Assembly (NCBI GenBank): GCA_046484125.1
Contig: JAWOBX010000134.1
Coordinates: 1-42,411, forward strand
From: JBGLNL01 sp046484125
Lineage (GTDB): Bacteria; Chloroflexota; Dehalococcoidia; SZUA-161; SpSt-899
Length of the DNA: 42,411 nt
Direction: 5' to 3'
The notes below the pieces were generated by a model. It was not told the DNA's origin, searched no databases, and saw only the letters and a program-made list of their open reading frames with translations. This document shows, piece by piece, positions 1 through 8,100 of this stretch. The translations under genes and the position numbers were made by a program. The first letter of the stretch is position 1. Every line of letters starts with the position of its first letter.

Positions 1-902
1 GGGTGAACCCTTACACCCTCTTCCTCGGCTATCCGGATTTCCCACTCAAAGGCCGGCATCTCCTCGCGGCATTCCAGGCAGACGAGGTTGACTTCCCTGG
101 CGCCCAGTCGGAGCGCGGCTCGTGCTGTATCGATACCCACGTTGCCTCCACCGATTACAGCCACCTTTTCACCTATATTCAGGTCTTTACCCCTGTTGTA
201 ATCCCGCAGAAACTGAAGCGCCGGTAATACCCCGGTCAATTCCGTTCCCGGTATATCGAGTTTGAGACTGCGCCAGGAGCCCGTGGCCAGTAGTACTGCC
301 TTGAAGCCATCGCGCCAGAGGTCATCGATGCTCAAGCTTTTTCCGAGGGGAGTGCCGGTCCGGATTTCCACACCCGTCCGCTGAATGAGGACAATCTCCG
401 CTTCAACTATGTGGCGGGGGAGAACGAATTCAGGAATGCCGAGCACCAGCATCCCGCCGGCTACGGGGGCTTCCTCGAAGACGGTAACACGGTAGCCAAG
501 GAGAGCCAGGTCGTGCGCGCATGTCAATCCTGCGGGGCCGGAACCAATAACCGCCACTCTTTCGCGATAGATTTCGGCAGGGGTTGCCTCAATCATATCC
601 CGCTCAAGCTTCCGGTCGACCACGAACCGGTGTATCGCCCTGGAATTAATGGGCTCATCGATGCGTCCGCGGATGCAGTCATTCTCACACGGGTGGTGAC
701 AGACGTAGCCGCAGATCCCGGGAAACGGATTGGTCTCTCTCATGATAGCGTAGGCATCATCGAACTCGCCTTGAGCCACAGAGATGACGAATCCGGGGAT
801 GTTCATATGCAGGGGGCAGGCGTTTTCGCAGGGTGCCCATTTGCGAATACGTGGCCAGCAGGATAAACCGCTTCTTTTCAGTGACAGGGCAAGGTCGGTC
901 AT
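1..902 (-). CDS. GltD-like FAD/NAD(P)H oxidoreductase with N-terminal Fe-S domain (3' end cut by window)
   Basis: This is the N-terminal 300 residues of a glutamate-synthase-small-subunit-like flavoprotein; the reading frame stays open to base 1, so the C-terminus lies outside the window. The N-terminal domain carries cysteines C25, C29, C64, C68, C72 and C76 in the CX3CP and CX3CX3CX3C arrangement that binds two [4Fe-4S] clusters in GltD proteins. An FAD Rossmann motif (GSGPAG) lies near residue 120 and an NAD(P)H Rossmann motif (GGGNVG) near residue 251. The ATG at 902 has AGGAG about 8 nt upstream. It follows a small ferredoxin gene by 42 nt. Known relatives pass electrons between NAD(P)H and ferredoxin or a partner oxidoreductase, for example in tungsten aldehyde oxidoreductase clusters. 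No glutamate synthase large subunit is visible, so a partner-reductase role is more likely than glutamate synthesis; this is inference. Confidence 0.85.
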   Translation of the reverse strand, partial: MTDLALSLKRSGLSCWPRIRKWAPCENACPLHMNIPGFVISVAQGEFDDAYAIMRETNPFPGICGYVCHHPCENDCIRGRIDEPINSRAIHRFVVDRKLERDMIEATPAEIYRERVAVIGSGPAGLTCAHDLALLGYRVTVFEEAPVAGGMLVLGIPEFVLPRHIVEAEIVLIQRTGVEIRTGTPLGKSLSIDDLWRDGFKAVLLATGSWRSLKLDIPGTELTGVLPALQFLRDYNRGKDLNIGEKVAVIGGGNVGIDTARAALRLGAREVNLVCLECREEMPAFEWEIRIAEEEGVRVH

Positions 903-944
903 AATACGGCTCCTTTCCTCTCCGGGGGTAGAGAAGTTCTGGAT

Positions 945-1202
945 TCAATCCTCCTGCCAGCTCATAGCTCCTGCCGGGCAGTTCTCAACGCAAAGCCGGC
1001 TCCAGCGTGTGGCGCTCCTGTCCATTGCCCTGCTGCTATCCTCCAGCGAGGTGTTCTCATCTAGGTGTAGAACGCCTCCGAAGCATTCCGAACACCTTTC
1101 ATGATCGATGTGGAGGTAGCCCCAGGCCCGGAGCGCGTTACGGGGACAGAAGGTCTGGCATCTGCCACAGCCCACGCATTTTTCCTCATGGTGAACAAGC
1201 AT
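945..1202 (-). CDS. Small 4Fe-4S ferredoxin with a split second cluster motif
   Basis: An 85-residue iron-sulfur protein. The first cluster motif is canonical: C9, C12, C15 and C19 followed by Pro (CVGCGRCQTFCP). The second is unusual: C37 and C40 are followed by about 30 residues before C71 and C75-Pro, so the CX2C and CX3CP halves are separated by an insertion. Start is the ATG at 1202 with a strong GGAGGTGA ribosome site. It lies directly upstream of the GltD-like flavoprotein and is probably cotranscribed with it, forming a soluble electron-transfer pair for a redox enzyme of this island or of the neighbouring sequence beyond base 1. The pairing is inferred from position. Confidence 0.8.
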   Translation of the reverse strand: MLVHHEEKCVGCGRCQTFCPRNALRAWGYLHIDHERCSECFGGVLHLDENTSLEDSSRAMDRSATRWSRLCVENCPAGAMSWQED

Positions 1203-1308
1203 TTGCTATCACCTCCATGCGAGACTTTTGACTTTCGGTGCGGGATTCTTTCACAGGCGGATCTGACACGGCCGGTGATCTGAACCATTCCTGATAAAGA
1301 ACAAGGGG

Positions 1309-2064
1309 TCAGTACGGACTAATGCCGCCGTCGACGCTGTAATGCTGGCCCGTAATAAAGCCTGCCTCATCAGAGGCCAGGAAAGCTACCATGTGGGCGA
1401 TATCCTCCGGTTCGCCCATCTTCCGGAGGGGAATCCCCCTGGTGATCTTATCAAGGAACTCCTGCGGCTGTTCCAGGAGGCTGCCGGTACGGGTGGGGCC
1501 GGGGGCGACGCAGTTTACCGATATTCCGGAACGGCCCAGCTCGCTGGCCAGGCATCGGGATATGGCCACTATGGCTGCCTTGCAGCCGGGATACAAATAA
1601 GGGCCGCCGGGCTGGCCTACCTTGGCGGCGACCGTGCTGATATTGATTATTCTGCCCGATTTCCGGCTCATCATGTGCGGGATAACCGCTCTACAGAAAT
1701 AGAGGGTACCCTTGAGAGTGATATCAATGTGCGTTTCCCAGTCCGAGGGGTCTTCTTCGTGGAAAGGGCCGCTGGAGGTACCGGGCAGATATGCCGCGTT
1801 GTTTACCAGAATGTCTATTTTGCCCCATTCGCCGATTGTGCGATCTACCGTGGCATCGATATCACGATAGCTGGCGATGTCTCCCTGGATCATCATTCCG
1901 GTGCCGCCGGCCTGCTGAATCTGCTCGACCACCTCGTTGCCTCGATCCATGTTCCTGCCGCAGACGGCCACTTTCGCGCCTTCGGAGGCCAGGACCAGGG
2001 CAATTGACCGGCCAATGCCGGATGTCGCGCCAGTCACTATCGCTACTCTGCCATCAAGCTTCAT
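1309..2064 (-). CDS. Short-chain dehydrogenase/reductase (SDR)
   Basis: A classical SDR of 251 residues. The NAD(P) motif TGATSGIG is at 11-18, the NNAA motif at 88-91, and the catalytic Ser143, Tyr158 and Lys162 are all present. It ends in VDGGISPY, the usual C-terminal SDR signature. The ATG at 2064 is chosen over the frame-extended upstream ATG at 2091 because AGGAGG sits 5 nt before it and family homology begins there (MKLDGRVAIVTG). Family members reduce 3-oxoacyl thioesters or oxidise secondary alcohols; the substrate here is unknown. It is downstream of the MtmB-like gene and upstream of the ferredoxin in the same direction, in keeping with an acyl-CoA or alcohol oxidation role. Confidence 0.9.
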   Translation of the reverse strand: MKLDGRVAIVTGATSGIGRSIALVLASEGAKVAVCGRNMDRGNEVVEQIQQAGGTGMMIQGDIASYRDIDATVDRTIGEWGKIDILVNNAAYLPGTSSGPFHEEDPSDWETHIDITLKGTLYFCRAVIPHMMSRKSGRIINISTVAAKVGQPGGPYLYPGCKAAIVAISRCLASELGRSGISVNCVAPGPTRTGSLLEQPQEFLDKITRGIPLRKMGEPEDIAHMVAFLASDEAGFITGQHYSVDGGISPY

Positions 2065-2157
2065 TGGTCCTCCTTGCTGATTGTCGATCATCGTTCTGGA
2101 GCCATACTTAAATCAGATTATATACCATTCTCCCGGGCCGGTGAAACCGCATGATTC

Positions 2158-3501
2158 CTATTTGAAAGGAACTCCCGCCTCCGCCAGTTCCCCTTTGGCC
2201 CGCTCCAGTATATCGATGAACTCCTGCTTCGGCTTTGCCGTCTCGATGTCATAGACATCCGGGAATCTGGCAGTGTTCCCCTTGACTTCCTTTACATGTT
2301 CGTCGGTTTTCCGCATGATGGAAAGGATCAGCTCATTGGCCTTTTCTCTCGGCATACCCGCCACTGCCCTCAGAACCTCACCGACGTAGCGAGCTTCGAT
2401 GCCGGTCCAGCCGGCGGTCCAGCAATATGCCATACCGCTGGCGCTGAACAGCGCGGCCATGGCAGCAGCCTGGAGCAGGGTGAAGGGGCTCCAGCAGAGA
2501 ACGCCGGCTGCCGAGCTGCCCGTCGCTACCTTGATATTACGCTCTGATGCGCGGGCCGCCGCACTTATGGCCCACTGTGAGGGGAGGGTCGCGGCTCTGC
2601 CCTTCATATCGCTCGAGAAAATGCTGGCCATCGGGCCGCTGGCGTAGGAAAGCTGCGCGACCAGATTGGCGATGAGTCCAACCGATGCCTCCGCTGCGTT
2701 GCGACAGAGTCCGCCGATCATGGACATGGCGCTCTGCCAGGGTACTATCCCCCTCTCGCGGCAGAACTGTGCCAGTATCAACTGATTCCAGCTTATTTTC
2801 TGCTCGGGAATGATATGAACCCCGATCTGTGTATTGTGAGCTTCACGTAAGCCGGGTCCGATCATCGCGAATGTCGCGGCCGCCGTACTCACCGTTGCCA
2901 GCAGTCCGCAATGCATATCGGGACGGCCTACATCCTGAAGGACTTCTTTGATGCGAGCCTGCTCCCAGAAGCCTGCGTGCAACTCGCTCAGGGTTCCGGC
3001 CTTGGGCTTTATGTCGCCAAGTTGTGCCAGTCCCGGGCATATTCCCAGGGCCTCTATGGTCTCCTCCTGAGCAAATGACTTTACCAGGGCCTTGTACCAT
3101 GTGTCTTCGGCAACACCATGAGCCCCGGCGTAAAGCGTGGTTGGCCGGTCGGCTGCCGCGGTACGGTATTCAATGGTGCACTCATCCTTTCCTTTTCCGA
3201 AAGTGTGTCTGCCCGGACTGGCGCGATATTCCTCCACTACCTGATCGATCTCTTCCCTGGTGAACTTGATCACTCTCTCGGTGTCAATATGCAGGATTCC
3301 GATTCCGGCCAGCAATTCCATGCCAGCCTGGAACACCGCGTCGGCTGTTGCGTCGTCAACCACGATCTCATCGGGATTGTATTTGATGTTATGTTTGGCG
3401 GTCAGTTCGCGCACCTTCATGGAGAACTCTAAGTCAAACTCGTCGGCCTTCATCACCGGTCCGGTGAGTGCGCGTTCCTGGAAATCGATTATCGGGATCA
3501 T
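2158..3501 (-). CDS. MtmB-family (monomethylamine methyltransferase-like) protein without pyrrolysine
   Basis: A 447-residue protein that resembles methanogen monomethylamine methyltransferase MtmB over its whole length. The best-matching parts are residues 28-95 (AGMELLAGIGILHIDTERV region) and the C-terminal third (GIEARYVGEVLRAVAGM and the YDIETAKP region). Archaeal MtmB encodes pyrrolysine at an in-frame UAG near residue 202; this frame has no internal stop. An ungapped comparison from memory places the equivalent position near Glu220. MtmB proteins transfer a methyl group from a methylamine to a corrinoid protein, but no corrinoid protein or pyrrolysine genes are in the window. Its place among acyl-CoA genes suggests a different methylated, possibly quaternary or O/N-methyl substrate. 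Start ATG has AGGAGG upstream. Confidence 0.78.
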   Translation of the reverse strand: MIPIIDFQERALTGPVMKADEFDLEFSMKVRELTAKHNIKYNPDEIVVDDATADAVFQAGMELLAGIGILHIDTERVIKFTREEIDQVVEEYRASPGRHTFGKGKDECTIEYRTAAADRPTTLYAGAHGVAEDTWYKALVKSFAQEETIEALGICPGLAQLGDIKPKAGTLSELHAGFWEQARIKEVLQDVGRPDMHCGLLATVSTAAATFAMIGPGLREAHNTQIGVHIIPEQKISWNQLILAQFCRERGIVPWQSAMSMIGGLCRNAAEASVGLIANLVAQLSYASGPMASIFSSDMKGRAATLPSQWAISAAARASERNIKVATGSSAAGVLCWSPFTLLQAAAMAALFSASGMAYCWTAGWTGIEARYVGEVLRAVAGMPREKANELILSIMRKTDEHVKEVKGNTARFPDVYDIETAKPKQEFIDILERAKGELAEAGVPFK

Positions 3502-3767
3502 GGGGACCTCCTGGCTTCGTTGGGTGTGGCTCTCGTTACATGGAATCAGAAGTTGATTACTCCGGTGAATGCCTCGCGACTAATCGAATACCGCGGGGCT
3601 GGCTTCCATGCTTTGTGTACAACCGTATATAGTATCACGTAGATTTGTAATACGGTCAATCCGTATATCTACGGTTTGGAGGATTGAACCTCTCAGGCGG
3701 TGTTTCGCGGATTGCTACTTTGGATGCGAAGCGGTGATATGCGGCTGTTTGAAGAAAGGATCATCGG

Positions 3768-3884
3768 TCATTCAATCATCCTTTTGACTTCTGAAATGCA
3801 GTTTTCCAATTCATCCGGGGTTTCCAGCCTTTCAAGCAGAGCTTTAAGTTGCTCTTTGCCGATAGTGAGTTCATGGTCTGTCAT
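3768..3884 (-). CDS. Small ORF (38 aa) overlapping the MaoC stop codon
   Basis: A 38-residue acidic peptide beginning MTDHELTIGKEQ and ending EVKRMIE. Its ATG overlaps the TGA of the upstream MaoC gene in an ATGA arrangement (3881-3884), a classic sign of translational coupling. The peptide is predicted by eye to be mostly amphipathic helix (LKALLERLETPDELENCI) with one cysteine. No family is recognised. It could be a small accessory subunit or regulator of the hydratase, or a chance ORF. No separate ribosome site is needed if translation is coupled. Confidence 0.5.
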   Translation of the reverse strand: MTDHELTIGKEQLKALLERLETPDELENCISEVKRMIE

Positions 3885-4342
3885 TGTCTTACTTGTATTT
3901 CCGGCCGTTTTTCGGCCAGCATCGTTACTTTATAGGTCAACACTATATCCCCATGCTGGTTGGTGACCTCCATTTTTAAGGTGAGGATACCGTAATCGGG
4001 CATACTATCCGAATCCCTTGCCAGTACACATTCCCGAACAACTGTGATGCGATTGCCGGGCCGAACCGGAAGGGGGAACCTCACTTCGTCGATACCCAGG
4101 CCACCTGCGGTGGACACATCCATTCCATTTTGATGGGCCAACCGGATAACAATTCCCATAGTGTAACCAAACGGCGCGATGATCCCTTTTAAGTGGGAAG
4201 CTTTCGCGGCCTCTTCATCAACATGAAACGGCTGGGGATCCCATAATTTGGAGAACTCAATCACCTCGTCTTTATCAACGGTATAGGACCCAATTGTCTC
4301 CCTTTCGCCAATAATAAAATCATCGAAGTATTTAATAGTCAT
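3881..4342 (-). CDS. MaoC-like hot-dog dehydratase/hydratase
   Basis: A 153-residue single hot-dog-fold MaoC protein. It has the typical opening KYFDDFIIGE, the region WDPQPFHVDEEAA around residues 34-46 where MaoC hydratases carry the catalytic Asp and His, and the later RPGNRI turn. Members hydrate 2-enoyl-CoA to 3-hydroxyacyl-CoA. It is a close paralogue of the gene just upstream (4382-4831), which shares WDPQPFH and DEEAA; the two may form a heterodimer. It is followed by a coupled small ORF. The exact acyl substrate is not readable. Confidence 0.88.
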   Translation of the reverse strand: MTIKYFDDFIIGERETIGSYTVDKDEVIEFSKLWDPQPFHVDEEAAKASHLKGIIAPFGYTMGIVIRLAHQNGMDVSTAGGLGIDEVRFPLPVRPGNRITVVRECVLARDSDSMPDYGILTLKMEVTNQHGDIVLTYKVTMLAEKRPEIQVRQ

Positions 4343-4381
4343 TCCTGGTCTCTTTTCGACAACACCGATAGCGAATCGACT

Positions 4382-4831
4382 TCAAATCGGCCGCCTGGCT
4401 ACCAGCGTCGCAATTTCACTTTGAAGGACTGCCTCACCCTTTTGATTCTTGATCACATTGGCAAACCGGACAATCCCACGGTCATTCCTGGTTCCGGATT
4501 CACGAACCTCTTTCACTACGGAACTGAGAGAAAGGCGGTCCCCCGGTCTGACCGGATTGGGAAATTCGATGGAATACCATCCCAGTCCGGCCATAAATGC
4601 CCCCTTTGGTTCGATGCTGTTACCCAGCCAGCCACTGACTGCCGTGGTGTAGATAGCGGGCGCGGTCAGTCCACCATAGATCGAATTCGATGCGGCCTCT
4701 TCGTCGATATGGAACGGTTGCGGATCCCATTTACTGGCGAACTCGATGAGTTCCTCCTTCTCAACGAGATAGCTGCCGGGAGCACTGATGATCTGCCCGA
4801 CTTGATAATCCTCGAAATACAACAATTTCAT
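4382..4831 (-). CDS. MaoC-like hot-dog dehydratase/hydratase
   Basis: A 149-residue MaoC-domain protein with WDPQPFHIDEEAA near residue 35 and the RPGDRLSL segment. It closely parallels the following gene, so the pair probably arose by duplication. The start at 4831 is preferred because AGGAG lies upstream and because the first residues (MKLLYFEDYQVGQ) align with the start of the paralogue. The frame extends upstream to an ATG at 4903 with a possible GAGGG site, which would add 24 residues, and to a TTG at 4936 overlapping the CoA-transferase stop; both are alternatives. Likely role: hydration or dehydration of an acyl-CoA made by the neighbouring CoA-transferase. Confidence 0.85.
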   Translation of the reverse strand: MKLLYFEDYQVGQIISAPGSYLVEKEELIEFASKWDPQPFHIDEEAASNSIYGGLTAPAIYTTAVSGWLGNSIEPKGAFMAGLGWYSIEFPNPVRPGDRLSLSSVVKEVRESGTRNDRGIVRFANVIKNQKGEAVLQSEIATLVARRPI

Positions 4832-4932
4832 GGGATGGATCTCCTGCGCGCGAATTACCTGATGTAACGACTTCCGGGTCAATCCGGGGTACCGTACATC
4901 CATATTTCCCTCTTTATCGTAGTCAAATTCGT

Positions 4933-6132
4933 TCAAATGGTGCCGTTTTGGCGCATTTGGTCAATATCAGCTTTGGCATAGCCTGTCTCCAGCAGGATTT
5001 CCTCGGTATCTATGCCTGGCTGTCCCGGCAGACAGCGGACTTTGCAGGGCGTATCGGAGAACTTGATGCCAAAACCAAATTGCCTCACCTTCCCGAACCT
5101 TGGGTGATCGATTTCCAGAATCATTCCTCTCTCTTGTACATGTGGATCATCAGGCAGTTCATCTATTGTAAGAACTTTCCCAATACCCGTATCCGCCTCG
5201 CTGAGCAACTCGAACCACTCTTTACGTGTCCGGGTCAGGAATATCCTTTTCATTTCCGCAAAGAGCTCACCCTGTTTATCCGCATCGTATTGCAGCGGAA
5301 TAAGGTCTTCCCTCCCCATAGCCTTGCACATGTTGCGCCAGAACTTCGGCTCTACCGGCGTCAAAGCCAGATATTTATTATCTTTTGTTTGATACAGGGC
5401 GTAGTATGGACGCGTACCGCTGGCCAGCATGCTGCCGCGTTTTGGCACTTTGCCATCGTAGAAAAAAGAGTGCGCTCCCGTAATCGCCGGAAGCAGTGTG
5501 ATGACACCATCCATCATCGAGATATCCACCATCTGTCCCCTGCCCGTCTTTTCCCGCGCCATGAGCGCACCCATAATACCAACAGTGGCCTCCAGATAGC
5601 CGATAGTCAAATCGCCGATTACGTTCTGAGGTATGACGGGGGGAGTATCTTCACTTTCACCGATTAGCGACTGTATCCCCCCCATGGCGATAAACACGCC
5701 GTCATGCCCCGCGAGATGGCTGTAGGGCCCTGTCTGGCCAAAACCGGTAACGGCACAATAGACGATCCCCGGATTGACCTTCGAAAGGGTCCCGTACCCG
5801 AGGTTCATCCGGTCCATCGCCCCCGGACGAAAGCCCTCGATGACTACATCGGCGGTCTCGGCCAGCCTGTGAAAGATCTGCTGCCCCTCTGCTGTCCTTA
5901 AGGCCAGACCGATCGACCGTTTGTTCCGATTGACGGAATTGCTGCACAGCATGCGTTCGCCTTCCTCGCCCGGCGGAATGTATGAAATACCATCGCCAAC
6001 GCCTCCGCTTCCGGCGATAATTTCCACCTTGATGACATCGGCCCCCATGTCACCGAGCATCGTGGCTGCCATAGTTGCCGGTCCAAGGCCGCTAACGTCC
6101 AGCACTCTGATCCCGTCCAATGCTGCTACCAT
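4933..6132 (-). CDS. Class III CoA-transferase (CaiB/BaiF family)
   Basis: A 399-residue family III CoA-transferase. The N-terminal Rossmann-like part has LGDMGADVIKVE near residues 26-37, the NRNKRSI motif near 68-74, and the catalytic Asp is expected at D144 in AGHDGVF. The C-terminal part contains the usual RTRKEWFELL and GIGKVLTIDE segments. These enzymes move CoA between acyl groups without free carboxylate release. The second ATG (6132) is chosen because AGGAG lies 7 nt upstream; the ATG at 6138 is only 1 nt from that site. It probably activates or recycles the acid handled by the MaoC and SDR enzymes around it. Similar sequences include carnitine, formyl- and racemase-type members, so the substrate is open. 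Confidence 0.9.
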   Translation of the reverse strand: MVAALDGIRVLDVSGLGPATMAATMLGDMGADVIKVEIIAGSGGVGDGISYIPPGEEGERMLCSNSVNRNKRSIGLALRTAEGQQIFHRLAETADVVIEGFRPGAMDRMNLGYGTLSKVNPGIVYCAVTGFGQTGPYSHLAGHDGVFIAMGGIQSLIGESEDTPPVIPQNVIGDLTIGYLEATVGIMGALMAREKTGRGQMVDISMMDGVITLLPAITGAHSFFYDGKVPKRGSMLASGTRPYYALYQTKDNKYLALTPVEPKFWRNMCKAMGREDLIPLQYDADKQGELFAEMKRIFLTRTRKEWFELLSEADTGIGKVLTIDELPDDPHVQERGMILEIDHPRFGKVRQFGFGIKFSDTPCKVRCLPGQPGIDTEEILLETGYAKADIDQMRQNGTI

Positions 6133-6595
6133 TCCCATTCTCCTTCGACTTTACTCATTTAAAATGATCGCCTGGTGTCTTATCCGGCCGGGCGCTGAGC
6201 CACTCAACCAACTCAATCTTTATCACGAATAAGTCTTTCAAACACCATAATCACCCGCGGCGTTTTGACATTCATGTCCTCATCTCCGTTTCGATTTGAC
6301 GGAAACAGTGCCATGGGGATCCGCTTACTGTTTATTCTGAACCGGCAGATACCTGTGAATGTAACTCTATTACTTCGTCATAGTATTTCGGGTAATGTAT
6401 GTTCATCACTCCCGCTCAGGGCATCACGTGGCGGCCTGAATGGCCGCCACGTGATAAAATCACTTTTTTTTACCGGGCTGGTGCCGAGTACGCCACGAAT
6501 CTACCATGATACCATGGCTTTCCGTACATTTAGTGTCAGAAGTACTGTATAGAATTGGCTCTGGCACATAGTCATTATGGTTTACGTCAAATTTG
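6133..6595. other. Intergenic stretch without a convincing gene
   Basis: About 460 bp between the CoA-transferase and the binding lipoprotein. Small frames on both strands lack ribosome sites and family features. The only clear structure is the strong hairpin at 6423-6455. The CoA-transferase promoter is presumably in 6140-6400 but no confident -35/-10 pair was found. Confidence 0.5.
6423..6455. terminator. Strong hairpin, probable terminator between lipoprotein and CoA-transferase genes
   Basis: A perfect 14-bp stem (ATCACGTGGCGGCC and its complement) with a 5-nt loop TGAAT. On the plus side it is followed by AAAATCAC and then eight T residues. It lies about 140 nt beyond the stop of the minus-strand binding-protein gene, where the A-tract precedes the stem. 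A factor-independent or bidirectional terminator is likely, though the T-tract is on the side opposite to the nearest transcript. Confidence 0.6.
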
Positions 6596-7852
6596 CTACT
6601 GAATGAACGGGTGCCACTCATCGTCAGTATTAACAAGGTCATTCTGGGTTTTATCAAACTGGTATATTCTGAAGTAATCGTACCCATAACGGCTTGTCTC
6701 AGTCCATCCCCATGGCTCATAACCTTCTCCATAGTCAGCCGTAAAACCGATCAGTGTGTCATAAAGCGCCTGACTGGAGAAATTCTCGGCACCGACATCC
6801 TCTACAGTTTGTCTCACAGCATCAAGCATTCCCTTGAGCATATGCGCTGTCGTCACATAGTTGCCGCCGAGGGCCATCTGTTTCTCCAGTTCCGATTGCC
6901 CGTGGTAATCAACAAGCATTTGCTTGGCAAGGTTGACAATCGAGGTATCATCGTTCCACCACCTGCAGGGGAGCGCCCACAAGCTTCCGTCGAACGCTTC
7001 AACCAGACCGGCATCTCGGACCATTCCCAGGAAACCGGTATGTGAGTCGGACAACAGGAATTTTGCCTCTGAGCCGTAATCCCTTAAAGCTTTGGCTGCG
7101 GGAACCAGACCAGCTCCGGGGAGAAATACGTAGTCGGCGTTTTTCAATTCATTGGCTTGATTATCCCAGATGAAAGTCCCCGCATCTTCCATGAACTTTC
7201 CTTCCCACTCGAATTGCTCCGGGTGAGCTTCTACATATTGCTCGAATCCTTGCATAAATTCCTCGTAGGCGGGGGTAGCCCATGTCAACATACCCACCCT
7301 GGCCGGACCGTTGGCTTCGTAGTCCCAGTGATTTTCAGCTATCCAGTTTAAATAGCTTTGCCCTACATCGGCAAAGGCAGGATTGATAGTAAATATCCAG
7401 CCCGGTGGGTCTCCTACCTCTGACAGGCCTGAAGAGGCAAACATAACCACCTCGTCTTTGTTAACTTTGGATTTGAGGGCGATAGGTGTGCTGGGCAGGC
7501 CACCATAGACGAAATCGGCCCCTCTATTCATAAGCCATTCGTAGCCGGGAATGTCACGCGCTGGATTGTACTCGGTATCGTATTCAAGCACTTTCAGGGT
7601 AACGTTGGGAATGAGGTCATTTTCGTTGAAATAGCGCACCAGGTCTTTGAGCACCATGTCAACTGGTTCCATGGCAGACGATGCCGGTCCCGTCTTATCA
7701 GTGATATTGCCGATGGTTATCGTAACTTCGGCAGGCCCGGTTGGACCTGAAGTCGGGGTTTCACCATTATCACCTCCGCACGCGGTCATCATTGGTAGCG
7801 CCATAAGCACTATTACAAAACAAAATGCCGTTACAATTTTCCAGAATCTCAT
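6596..7852 (-). CDS. ABC-transporter substrate-binding lipoprotein (Leu/Ile/Val type)
   Basis: A 418-residue periplasmic-binding-protein of the branched-chain amino-acid/amide type (type I fold). It has a basic N-terminus, a hydrophobic stretch at about 6-21 and a lipobox ending at Cys25 (MMTACGG), then a Ser/Thr/Pro/Gly linker before the folded part starting ITIGNITDKTG. A lipid-anchored extracytoplasmic location is therefore expected. No permease or ATPase genes of the Liv system are in the window, so it is an orphan here. Such orphans near acyl-CoA genes often bind aromatic or short organic acids; that is inference. Gaps of 248 nt upstream and 460 nt downstream suggest its own transcription unit. 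Ribosome site AAGGAG lies about 12 nt from the ATG. Confidence 0.88.
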   Translation of the reverse strand: MRFWKIVTAFCFVIVLMALPMMTACGGDNGETPTSGPTGPAEVTITIGNITDKTGPASSAMEPVDMVLKDLVRYFNENDLIPNVTLKVLEYDTEYNPARDIPGYEWLMNRGADFVYGGLPSTPIALKSKVNKDEVVMFASSGLSEVGDPPGWIFTINPAFADVGQSYLNWIAENHWDYEANGPARVGMLTWATPAYEEFMQGFEQYVEAHPEQFEWEGKFMEDAGTFIWDNQANELKNADYVFLPGAGLVPAAKALRDYGSEAKFLLSDSHTGFLGMVRDAGLVEAFDGSLWALPCRWWNDDTSIVNLAKQMLVDYHGQSELEKQMALGGNYVTTAHMLKGMLDAVRQTVEDVGAENFSSQALYDTLIGFTADYGEGYEPWGWTETSRYGYDYFRIYQFDKTQNDLVNTDDEWHPFIQ

Positions 7853-8100
7853 GATAAATCCTGTCTCCTTATTAATCTATTCAGCAATCGCGGTTCGTTA
7901 TTACTTTTCTTTGAGTTATTTACCTCCTTTCCCTTTGAGATCAACTTTGTCAATCGCTCACGTTTTTTCTTCTGTAAGACGTACAACATATTTCTTTATT
8001 TAAGATACCTGTCTGATTTCGTTGATTTATTGTTAGGTGGAATCTATACCCTTTCAATCCATAAACTCAATATTGACTGAGTATCAGCCGAGGCTTACTT

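Noticed and set aside
411..866. 151-residue plus-strand frame at the left edge
   Set aside because: It is antisense to the GltD-like flavoprotein, which has full family motifs on the minus strand.
2158..3501. Pyrrolysine-encoding mtmB
   Set aside because: No in-frame UAG and no pyrrolysine synthesis genes in the window.
3715..3771. 18-codon frame whose ATG overlaps the small ORF stop
   Set aside because: Too short, no conservation or helix pattern; probably chance.
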